From Mercurialis annua (taxonomy: Eukaryota > Streptophyta > Magnoliopsida > Malpighiales > Euphorbiaceae): DNA of 64,000 nt. Shown here in pieces: positions 47,330 through 57,493 of this stretch. The position numbers and the translations under genes were made by a program. The notes below the pieces were generated by a model. That model saw only the letters and a list, made by a program, of their open reading frames with translations, had not been told where the DNA came from and did not search any database. How positions within the stretch are numbered: the first letter of the stretch is position 1; each line of letters opens with the position of its first letter. The DNA lies in NCBI RefSeq assembly GCF_937616625.2, contig NC_065572.1, positions 42,435,653 through 42,499,652 on the forward strand, in the 5' to 3' direction.

Positions 47330-47815
47330 GAACTCATCTCAGTATATCTGACCACGTTGTTTTCCCAATTTTTCCAGGCTAATGATTTGAGAGAGTTGGT
47401 CGATCTCCGATTTTCTTGATTCCTTCGGAGGTTCTTTTGTTTAATAAGCCAGTCAACTGTTTTATACTCTTAAACCGCAGTAGGATTAGTCGGTCATTTA
47501 TGATTATCTTATACTTTCGTTTATCGGAGTGGTCCGACTATTTATTATCGTTGTTGGCATGTTATACATTGGATTTGATTTATATAAGGCATTCTTTGAG
47601 TCTCGGATTCTAGCCGAGCAGTTCAGATATTTAAGTTATTATTTAAGTATTATATAAACTGCTAGACTTAGGTTGGAGTCTCGGTTGCCCCCGAGCAGTG
47701 GTTTTCTTGCAGGTTTAATTGTATTTAAGGTTATCCGCGAGGCTTGCAATGGGTTTTGGTACGACCATACCCATACCCTAGCGTCGGTCGCGATTTGTGA
47801 AATTGGGTCGTGACA

Positions 47816-48720
47816 TTAAAACATTACGAAATAAAACCAAACGTTTCACATTTTTTAGCAATTTAAGTCAAACGTTGACAAACAATACGAAACAAAGCCA
47901 AACGTTTACAAAAGTAACGAAACAAATCCAAGCGTTTCACCTTTTTAGCAATTTAAGCCAAACGTTTACAAACGTTACGAAAAAAATCCAAGCGTTTCAC
48001 CTTTTTAGCAATGTAAGCCAAACGTTTACAAACATTACGAAACAAATCCAAACGTTTCAATTTTTAAGCGATTTAATCCAAACATTTACAAACGTTACGA
48101 AACAATTCCAAACGTTTCACCTTTTTAGCGATTTAAGCCAAACGTTTATAAACATTACAAAACAAATCCAAACGTTTCACCTTTTTATCGATTTAAGCCA
48201 AACGTTTGTTTACAAACATTATAATACAAATCCAAACGTTTAACCTTTTAAGCGATTTAAACCAAACGTTTACAAACGTTACCAAACAAATCCAAACGTT
48301 TCCCCTTTTTAGCAATTTAAGTCAAACGTTTAAAAACATTACGAAACAAAACCAAACGTTTATAACGTTATGAAACAAATCCAAACGTTTCATATTTTTA
48401 GAGATTTAAGCCAAACGATACGGAACAGAACCAAACGTTTCACATTTTTAGCGATTTAAGCCAAACGTTTACAAACGTTACGAAACGAATCCAAGCGTTT
48501 CACCTTTTTAGCAATTTAAACCAAAGGTTTACAAAAGTTACGAAACAAATCCAAGCGTTTCACCTTTTGAGCAATTTAAGCCAAACGTTTACAAACGTTA
48601 CGAAACAAATCCAAACGTTTCACCTTTTTAGCGATTTAAACCAAACGTTTACAAAGGTTACGAAACAAAACCAAATGTTTAACATTTTTAGCGATTTATG
48701 CGAAATCTTGAAAACGTTAT
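47816..48720 (+). repeat. 60-bp satellite, island 4
   Basis: About 15 plus-strand monomers between solo LTR C and element E. The first units (TTGACAAACAATACGAAAC, AAAGCCAAACG, AAAAGTAACG) share private variants with monomers near 37190 and 38110. Confidence 0.96.
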
Positions 48721-48847
48721 TCTAGTACCCATTTTTTAAAAAAAAAATCCGATGAGTTTCCGGTAATTTTTGGGATCGTTTTCGGATTCGTGGTTCAGAT
48801 TGTGTTTTGTTCGGGTTGGTTCAATGTTATTATTTTCTCTTGGGTTG

Positions 48848-48895
48848 AGCTGGGCCATGAGCAATGGGATTGGCCCATGGGATTGGTCATGTCTC
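48848..48895 (+). repeat. Palindrome block of LTR E
   Basis: TGGGCCA and TGGCCCA form a dyad around ATGAGCAATGGGAT, and GGCCCATGGG follows. The block is upstream of the TATA box at about 48974, as in LTR C. Confidence 0.7.
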
Positions 48896-48973
48896 AGACG
48901 ATTTCAGCTTGTACGAACCAACATTTGTTTATTCCTTCTGTTTTGCGTACTGCAACTTCATCCTTTCTTTGCT

Positions 48974-48984
48974 TATATATATAC
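48974..48984 (+). promoter_or_regulatory. TATA box of LTR E
   Basis: TTATATATATAC precedes a leader that contains AAAAACCCTAGCC about 40 bases downstream, the same spacing as in LTR C. Confidence 0.65.
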
Positions 48985-49867
48985 TCGTTTATAAACCTAA
49001 TATTATTCTTATACTCATAAAAACCCTAGCCGTCACATTCTTCTCCAAGATTCACTGCTTTCACGTCCAAATCATTCTCTTCATTGTTGGATTTCGGGAA
49101 GCTTTCTTGCTTATTCTCAGTTTTTGCTATCAAAATCGACAATTTCGTTCGTTGATTCGTTCTCCTTCATTTTAGCATCGTTTAGAGATCCGTTTTATCT
49201 CAGTTGTAGTAGACATCGTCTTCTTCAATTCTACACTTCAAAATCGTAATTTGGTACGTTAATCTTTCTATTATCGGCGCCGTCGTTTTATCGTTTTTGA
49301 TTGTTCTTGGCTGTTTTGTTTGGTTTCTTGCTGCCGAATTCTTGGCTGTGTTTTAAAGCATGATTCTTGTTATGTTTAGGCTTTAATTGTCACGACCCAA
49401 ATTATTTAGCCGAGACCGGCGCTAGGGAATGGGAGTGGTAGCTCCGAAACCCGTAGCAAGCCTAAAACAGTTATAAATTTTTCGCATTTAAAAGTATAAT
49501 ATTGTTTATAAAATATTTTTGGAAAACTCTTTTAAATAATATAATTATAGTTATTAAAATATTATATCAGAGATTACATTTAAAATACCATTTGAAGTTA
49601 AAGCGTCTATCTAATACTGACAACTACTGACTACTGCATCTCTAGGAACTCATACTTGTGCAAGTCCAATGACTTCTGGCACAATGGAGGTGGCTTGTCT
49701 GATCCGACTTCTAATACCTGCAAACATTAGAGTGAGGGGTCAGTATTTGGGAAAATACTGAGTGAGTTTGCAAGTTACTAATGGTATTATTAAAATTATA
49801 ACATCGCATACTCAAAATATAATTTATGATTTTTCATTTAATAACTATCATACTTAACCTCATTCAC

Positions 49868-50060
49868 CTGACATCGATAGCAAAGCAAACCGATGTATTC
49901 TACATGTCTGACATCGATAGCAAAGCCAACCGATGTATCCTATATGCCTGACATCGATAGCAAAGCCAACCGATGTATCTCATACGCCTGACATCGATAT
50001 CAAAGCCAACCGATGAATCTCATACGTCTGACATCGATAGTGAAGCCAACCGATGTGTTT
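49868..50060 (-). repeat. Minisatellite of element F, LTR copy 1 (five 40-bp units)
   Basis: Units share CTGACATCGATAGCAAAGCC and AACCGATGTAT. They are relatives of the LTR A minisatellite, with CTCATACG or CTATATG spacers in place of the CA run. Confidence 0.95.
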
Positions 50061-50645
50061 AATTCGAATCGCACGAACTATTCTCTCATATCTCATACAG
50101 ACTCGAGACATTACCACAAAGTTGATACATCAAAGCAATCGAACATAACAACATCTCATACAAACAAATCATATAAATGCGATGTATTTCATAGAAATAC
50201 TTATCATATATGAAATTAGCTTTTATAAATAATACGCGAAAGTAAGATGCAACTCACAGTGACCGCTATTCCTTATATCGGAATGTAAGCTCTAGGAGAC
50301 TGGTCTGTCAATCCTCGTCGAGCTTCTTGGTTCGTCATACTCGTAGCTCAATAGTCCGTCACATCTATCATAGGATTATATCATCAAAACATATACTTAG
50401 AGAATCCTATTCTTAAAACCTTCACTAGATACCTAACACGAAAAAAGCACGAACGTCGTGCTCTAAACGTATCTTTCTCTATAGATCTCTATTCATATCT
50501 TGATTACTCATCATGCTAATGTTCATTGCTATAATGTCTTATTAATATTCATTTTAAGACATTAGTAAGAGTTCTACACCCGTATCATGTCATCGGAAGC
50601 CAATTTTCGCTCCCGGAAGTCCCCCGGAGGTCACGATCGAGGTAG

Positions 50646-50738
50646 GGCACGTCGTGCTAGCTTGGCACGTCGTGCCCCTCATTTTTCGTGCCCTTCCTTG
50701 TGCACGTCGTGCACCCTTGTGGTGCACGTCGTGCCCAC
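50646..50738. repeat. GCACGTCGTGC word block, LTR copy 1 of F
   Basis: Four nearly self-complementary GCACGTCGTGC words occur in 90 bases, with further ones near 51086-51122. The matching block of the other LTR (57388-57493) has 14 extra bases. Confidence 0.93.
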
Positions 50739-52087
50739 TTCGGGTACGATGTTTCCGACGTGCTCTGGACCATTTCTGAGGCCCCAAGTCATCCAAAACT
50801 CATACCAAGTCGCATCTAACTCATATAAACACTTAACTTATCATTTTACACCTCAAACGTATCAAGAGCAACTCGATTTATATCCGAACGATTCAAACGT
50901 AACTTTTCAAACACACTATCCACTAACTCAACAAATTTAACCATCAAAACAAAACTCTTACCTTGATTTGATGCTTCAAAATGATAGAGGATCCTTTCCT
51001 CGTTCCGTGGCCGCGAGAATCGCTCAATTCCGAGTCCGAACGAAGAAATTATGCCAATCGCAAGTCCGCTCGCGTCACGAGGTTATGTCGCACGTCGTGA
51101 GACATTGTTGCACGTCGTGCGACACCTTCAAACAGCCTCAAACCTCATCTCGTCATGCTCCCGAAATTCCTAACTCATCCCAACATGTTTCTATATCAAT
51201 ATAATACAATATTCAACTCAATAATCATCAAAAACGTCAAAACCGACGTGATTACGGTTCGTTTGATTCGTTTCAAACCAAAACAGCCCTAAATCTATCA
51301 AATTCCGAAATCAAACTTCAATTTTACCTTAGTTTGATGCCCGTAGTTGATAGAGAATCAAATTCCGAACGAATCGATATAAACAACTCGCGATTTGGAC
51401 GAGAAACGGCGAAACGGCGACGCATCGTAATCGATCGTCGAATTTCTCTCGCTCTGTAACATTTCTTTCATTCTCCTCTCTGGATGGTTCCAGCTCCTTC
51501 AAATCATATACATATATTTGGCTAATTAGCCATTTTAGTCCTTTAACTCTTTAACTTAAAACATTTCTCTTTTAAACTTACTCTTTTAACCAAATGATTA
51601 ATTATCCATCTTATACGTATTATTTATATCCAAATAAATAATACTAACTCAATATTATTATTTTCCGTCACTAATCTTTTAATTACTATCCTCGATATTT
51701 AATTGGCTAATTTGCACTTTGGTCCTTGAACATTTCAAAAGTTGCAATTTAGCCCAAAATGCATCCGCGTCCAAATTTTAAAAGGTCTCCGATTGACCCG
51801 AAACTTTTACCACTATTACTATAAAATATTTCGCGGATCTTGGCGAAATAATTACCTTTTTCGGGACTTGATTGGTTAAATTACCACTTTAGTCACTGAA
51901 CTCTAGTTTGGGACTTTTCTTGATATTTTTCCTTTCAATTCAAATTCCAACTTTAGAATTGGAATATGATATTAAATTCCGCATAATTACTTTGATTTCT
52001 TGGAAATTATTCCCGATATCCCCACTCTGGCGAATCAGAACTGGACACATGGTCCAATAAAATACTTAAATATTTTGGGGTATTACA

Positions 52088-52102
52088 TTCTTCCCCCTTA
52101 TA
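52088..52102 (-). promoter_or_regulatory. Polypurine tract of element F
   Basis: On the minus strand ATAAGGGGGAAGAA directly precedes the TGTAATACCCC start of the 3' LTR. Confidence 0.85.
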
Positions 52103-53146
52103 AAAATTCGTTCTTGAATTTTCATATACTTTTCTTACTTACTTTAATCCCCTTTACATCTAGAATTTTATTCATAGTATGGGTACCGTGTTCATTTTAC
52201 GACATTTGTCGGCGCATGGAATTGTCATTCCAATTTCTATACTTCTTGCACTTTGACGTCAGTAATCACTGACAGCCTTATCTTTGATCTCTTCTCTTTA
52301 TTCTGTAACACAATCTTTGCGTTTGTCCTTTATCTGACATTCAATACTATGAACTTTTAGTTTAATACTGATATCCCATGATAATTCGTTCTAGCGATAC
52401 TTTATCACTAAGGACGATAATCCTTGTCATTCGACATCTCCCTTTTATGATGAAATTAGTCGTATTCATCTGTTCTTACGATTCTCTGTTATTGATTCTT
52501 TACTTTTGTTCACTACGTCTGATCTTATCATCAATCTGTTTCATCAATCTGGTTTTCAATCAGATAGGATTCTCATATTGGTCGCTGACTTCTTATTTTA
52601 ATAAGACAGCGCGTGACCAATACTCAGGTAATCTTTCTTTTCTTATAACCCTTAATTGAGGATCTTAGTCTTCTTCCAATTATATACTTACATTAGAATG
52701 TCTTCTGATAACGTCGTTACTTATTCCATGTTTGATCTTTTATTTATCATTCTTTCTCATTTCATCTACGCTTTACCTTTCTGTATCATCTTCTTGACGT
52801 TGTTCATCTATTGACCTCTAAAAATGCTTTTAGAATTTATTGTCATAACTCAACTTTTTCTTATCTATATCTTCTTTCCAATCCTCAATCTTAGTTGGCT
52901 CTTAGTTTCCAAATCATTTCCTTTTTACTATCATGTAGCGTTAAGCTTACTTCTTATTACTATCTATGATCTTGTTATTTCACTTGTTATTCCTACTTTT
53001 GTCTATATCGTAGATGTACTTCTTTGTAATTTTTCTTTGACTTCTTGTCCTTAGTTAACCAATAGGATCAATAGTCTAAATGCTATGATCCTATGGTATT
53101 CTTCTTGCGTTCCTTATTCACGCTTTTATCGGGTTTCTTGATTATC

Positions 53147-53475
53147 TTCCATTGCATTCTTTGCTTTCCTCCTCACTGCATCTTGTACATCGTGTACTAC
53201 CTGCTCCACAACATCGATCATTAATAGAGAGTTGTGGCCTTCTTCGTCTGAATTTCCCGATGTAGTGCGTCCTCAATCGTATACGTATCGTCTTATCGTA
53301 TTTGCACTGTCATCATGGACGTCTGTAAAGCCGATCTTATATTGGTATCATCTTCTATTGCATCTCGTATTTTTGACATTTCTGTTTTCAGCACTCTGAA
53401 CGTCGATCACCAATTAAATAATGGGTCGCAGTTCCTTTTGCCTGAATTATCGACGTAGTGCGTTCTCGATTACTT
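53147..53475 (-). repeat. Degenerate tandem duplication in element F interior
   Basis: The blocks at about 53147-53280 and 53351-53475 both read (minus strand) ATYGAGRACGCACTACRTCG, then ATTCAG, a GATCGA segment and GATGCARTRGAAG-like ends. They lie about 200 bases apart and are clearly diverged. Confidence 0.7.
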
Positions 53476-53727
53476 ACATCTTGTACTATTGTACCTTTAC
53501 TGACATCTTAACTGTCAGTGGATCTGATCCTATGTCTCTTTCATCTTTTTTCTTTGTTTCTATGTGTCCGCAACTACATAGAGTTCTACTCCTCTAATCT
53601 CCTTGTCAACTCTCCACATGACTTTTCTCTTTTTTTTTTCCTCGATCACTCTTATCGGGTTCCTTGCGTCGTACGTAGGTTATTCGTACTTTTCTTAACT
53701 CTGATTACTTATTATCCATAATCTACT

Positions 53728-54020
53728 TTTGCATCCTTATACTTTATTATACACATCATGTGCCTTTGGCATTCCTTCATCCATACGCAGAATGTCAGTG
53801 GAATACAATCCCACCGGTAGCATTCCTTGTGAAAAGGAGCGCATTTGCCTCCTAACCTGGTTCAGAGCTATTCGTGCCTGACCGTTGGTTATCTCTGCAT
53901 CATTCCTCAGATTGCGATATTTCTGTACACTGGACCAGAAATGCTCATTCCGGTACTCCTCGACATCGGAATCGTCTAATAACTTTTCTTTTCCGAAGTC
54001 CTCTTCCTGAGGATCTCCTT
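53728..54020 (-). pseudogene. Unrecognised open stretch of about 100 codons, possible gag relic
   Basis: On the minus strand, from about 54010 to the TAA near 53740, one frame is free of stops and reads as ordinary soluble protein. Recognisable pieces are EEYRNEHFWSSVQKYRN, QARIALNQVRRQMRS and LYSTDILRMDEGMPK. It lacks an upstream ATG and starts after a TAA. I do not recognise a family. The location, between primer site and polypurine tract, makes a decayed gag or accessory gene the simplest guess. Confidence 0.35.
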
Positions 54021-56110
54021 TTTAGGAATTTCTCAAACTAGTTTGATCGTGTCTAACACATCTTACTCCTTTAAGGATCTTAATCAATCCTCTATATCGA
54101 TCATATTATACACTTTATTCTTTATTTGATCTAACTTGGAGTCTAAAGTTTAATACCTCACAAGCATCCATTGCAATTCTACCTTTCACATCCTACTATT
54201 CCGCTTCATAATGAAAATCTTGAGGTGGAAGTTTTAACTCCCAATCCACCTATTGCAGTTCTTGTTGTTTATCTCTTGATCTTTCTTATCATATACTTCA
54301 TTTATTCATTTTCCTTATATCTTAATCGACAATACTATTTGTCCTTCCTCCGCTCGATATGTACGAGCATCTTACCTTACTTTTCCTAGAGAATCTAGCA
54401 TATCGCTTGATCCGTCAAACTCTTTCAGTCTTAACTTATGTATACCATTATCAAACCTCTATAGGTGTTCCTTTTCTTCACGAGAATATTGTCTTTGTAT
54501 TCATCGTCCTATTATTTGTACATAATTTCTTATATCAGTTGCTTTCACGGTTAACTGATTCATACTAAAATTGGGTTACTGCGGCACTTTCGATGCCTGT
54601 ATGTTCCCACTTTACCTTGCTAAGTCCCCGTTGACCTTTATCTCGTCTCTGGCCTTTACTGGCCAATTGGATTAGGTTGCATTCGCTTATGTCATCTCGA
54701 TCTTCTTCTCGCTCCTCATATACTTGATGTGTAACAGCACGCGTTCGCGCAGTTCTCTGTTCATAGTGTAGTGTCTATATAAAGGAATACTGATAAATTC
54801 CTTAAAATATGACACCTACTAATCATCACGACTAATCGTTTTTCACCTACGTTGGACATTAGGAACATCTCCTTCCTTTTAACCTTCCACGATTACGTTT
54901 CTTATTGCTAGTCATTTGAGTGTTCTAACTCATTGCAGACTTAGCAATCATCAAAACATATACTCGCGTAGTATATGTTATACGCATATCACTATCGTAG
55001 CTATAAGAATCTATGTTGACCGGATCAAGAAAATCAGTGTCACCTAGATTTCCTTGATTACGTAACATAACTTAAGTCTTGCGAGCATTCCGCTCACATG
55101 GACTTAATCAACATCAAGTATATCAAACACAACATACACGTTCTATCTCGTGGTTAATCGGATTATGAATTATTATCCGACACATCTGTTATTCTAGTTA
55201 TATACTAGTCTGTTTAATCAAGGCTAAGTTCACATCCTATAAGCATAACTTCTATATTCTCACAATTCTACGTATTCATTCACCTCACAGCCTTGATCGC
55301 AGCTTGCTCGCGAGCACTTTACTTCCGTCACAGAGTTCTGGTCTAGGTATACTCACATTAAAAACAAAACTGTTTGAAAACTCTTTCAAATAAAACGATT
55401 CATTTAAAAATTTCATTTAAATCTTAGCAAAATTGTGCACTAGGGTGATGACGTCTCTCATCCCCAAAGAGTTGCCACATCTCACCTCTTCGTCTTAACA
55501 TAATGCATATGATGCATGTCCTATTAATGCATGTATTGATGTATGTAGTGACGCATTTCTATCAATGTCGTGGCAATCATGTATTTCCGTATCGGGTCTA
55601 GGCACAATTATGCTTTTAAAATTGTTAAACAAATAACTTTAACAAGTTATAAACTTTATGTTTTGTAAGTTCTCTAAACCTTAAAACTCTGTCTCCGGCA
55701 AGTTTCTACCTCTTCTATAACTTTGCATTCCTTCTTCACACTCTTTCTAAAATTTCGATCGGTCGAATTCTATAGCATCTATCACGTTGTCTGATGCTAA
55801 GCACACATATATATGACATCAAATCACAATCATATCAATTATATTCTATTCATAGGAGGCAATACCTCTCCTAGAAGCTTCATCTCAAAAAGCATATCAT
55901 GTATGCCTGTCTCATCAAAACAACATATATGTATATACCTCATATATACGTGTCACAAGAAACAAATAAGCATTTCACAAATCAATCTGTCATACCGATC
56001 ACAAAGCAAATCACACTAACAACTTGGATTAGACAAACCTCAACTCTAAAGCTGCAGTAGTTCCTAGGATACTTAACTAACAAACGTTCCTTAGCAGAGG
56101 TAACTGGACC

Positions 56111-56130
56111 AACTGCTCTGATACCACAAT
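56111..56130 (-). promoter_or_regulatory. Primer binding site of element F (initiator Met tRNA type)
   Basis: The minus strand reads TTGTGGTATCAGAGCAGTTG right after the 5' LTR end. TGGTATCAGAGC is the exact complement of the 3' end of plant initiator methionine tRNA. Confidence 0.92.
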
Positions 56131-56609
56131 TGTCACGATCCAAATTATTGAGCCGAGACCGGCGCTAGGGAATGGGAGTGGTAGCTCCGAAACCCGTAGC
56201 AAGCCTAAAACAGTTATAAATTTTTCGCATTTAAAAGTATAATATTGTTTATAAAATATTTTCGGAAATCTCTTTTAAATAATATAATTATAGTTATTAA
56301 AATATTATATCAGAGTTTACATTTAAAATACCATTTGAAGTTAAAGCGTCTATCTAATACTGACAACTACTGACTACTGCAGCCCTAGGAACTCATACTT
56401 GTGCAAGTCCAATGACTTCTGGCACAATGGAGGTGGCTTGTCTGATCCGACTTCTAATACGTGCAAACATTAGAGTGAGGGGTCAGTATTTGGGAAAATA
56501 CTGAGTGAGTTTGCAAGTTACTAATGATATTATTAAAATTATAACATCGCATACTCAAAATATAATTTATGATTTTTCATTTAATAACTATCATACTTAA
56601 CCTCATCCA

Positions 56610-56800
56610 CCTGACATCGATAGCAAAGCCAACCGATGTATCCTACATGTCTGACATCGATAGCAACGCCAACCGATGTATCCTATATGCCTGACATCGA
56701 TAGTGAAGCCAACCGATGTATCTCATACGCCTGACATCGATAGCAAAGCCAACCGATGTATCTCATACGTCTAACATCGATAGCGAACCCAACCGATGTG
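56610..56800 (-). repeat. Minisatellite of element F, LTR copy 2
   Basis: Five 40-bp units matching 49868-50060, with a few different point variants per unit. Confidence 0.94.
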
Positions 56801-57387
56801 TTTAATTCGAATCGCACGAACTATTCTCTCATATCTCATACAGACTCGAGACATTACCACAAAGTTGATACATCAAAGCAATCGAACATAACAACATCTC
56901 ATACAAACAAATCATATAAATGCGATGTATTTCACAGAAATACTTATCATATATGAAATTAGCTTTTATAAATAATACGCGAAAGTAAGATGCAACTCAT
57001 AGTGACCGCTATTCCTTATATCGGAACGTAAGCTCTAGGAGACTGGTCCGTCAATCCTCGTCGAGCTTCTTGGTTCGTCATACTCGTAGCTCAATAGTCC
57101 GTCACATCTATCATAGGATTATATCATCAAAACATATACTTAGAGAATCCTATTCTTAAAAACTGCACTAGATACCTAACACGATAAAAGCACGAACGTC
57201 GTGCTCTAAACGTATCTTTCTCTATATATCTCTATTCATATCTTGATTACTCATCATGCTAATGTTCATTGCTATAATGTCTTATTAATATTCATTTTAA
57301 GACATTAGTCAGAGTTCTACACCCGTATCATGTCATCGGAAGCCAATTTTCGCTCCCGGAAGTCCCCCGGAGGTCACTATCGAGGTA

Positions 57388-57493
57388 GGGCACGTCGTGC
57401 TAGCTTGGCACGTCGTGCCCCTCATTTTTCATGAAGGGCACGTCGTGCCCTTCCTTGTGCACGTCGTGCACCCTTGTGGTGCACGTCGTGCCC
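57388..57493. repeat. GCACGTCGTGC word block, LTR copy 2 of F
   Basis: It contains one more GGGCACGTCGTGCCC palindrome than the other LTR copy. Confidence 0.93.

Larger units (their letters stand above)
42279..47815 (+). mobile_element. Solo LTR C, target duplication TTAAA, split by LTR D
   Basis: It begins TGTAATATCCCG at 42279, ends GGGTCGTGACA at 47815 and is flanked by TTAAA at 42274-42278 and 47816-47820. Without the nested LTR D and its duplicated GAACT it measures about 2.7 kb. It contains a TATA box, a telo-box, a possible splice donor and a block of TACTTTGGGAT repeats. There is no internal domain, so it is solo. No genes. Confidence 0.93.
49388..52087 (-). repeat. 3' LTR of element F (2700 bp)
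   Basis: On the plus strand it starts TGTCACGACCC and ends GGGGTATTACA. It contains five minisatellite units (49868-50060) and the GCACGTCGTGC word block. A possible splice donor (AAGGTAAAATTG on the minus strand) lies near 51325. No coding potential. Confidence 0.94.
52103..56110 (-). other. Interior of element F, non-coding, with relic-like pieces
   Basis: The 4 kb are pyrimidine-rich on the plus strand. No reverse transcriptase, integrase, protease or zinc knuckle is recognisable on either strand. Two pieces stand out: an ancient tandem duplication at about 53147-53475 and a minus-strand stretch open for about 100 codons near 54010-53730. Apparent plus-strand frames rich in Leu, Ile and Phe are the result of the T/C bias. 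Confidence 0.75.

Noticed and set aside
19636..48243. Open frames up to about 148 residues with a 20-residue repeat (such as KQIQTFHLFSDLSQTFTNVT) in the satellite
   Set aside because: The monomer is 60 bp, a multiple of three, so any stop-free frame stays open over several units. The frames occur in different phases and on both strands, end at random point changes and have no promoter or codon signal.
19480..48720. Calling the satellite a centromere repeat
   Set aside because: The sequence alone cannot show CENH3 binding, the 60-bp monomer is short for that role, and solo LTRs of this kind occur in many heterochromatic regions.
52000..54568. A series of hydrophobic, membrane-like frames on the plus strand
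   Set aside because: They result from T/C-rich sequence, which yields Leu, Ile, Phe and Ser codons. They lie on the antisense strand of element F.
56111..56130. Possible tRNA gene (GGTATCAGAGC)
   Set aside because: Only the 3' tRNA complement is present, directly at an LTR end. It is a primer binding site.
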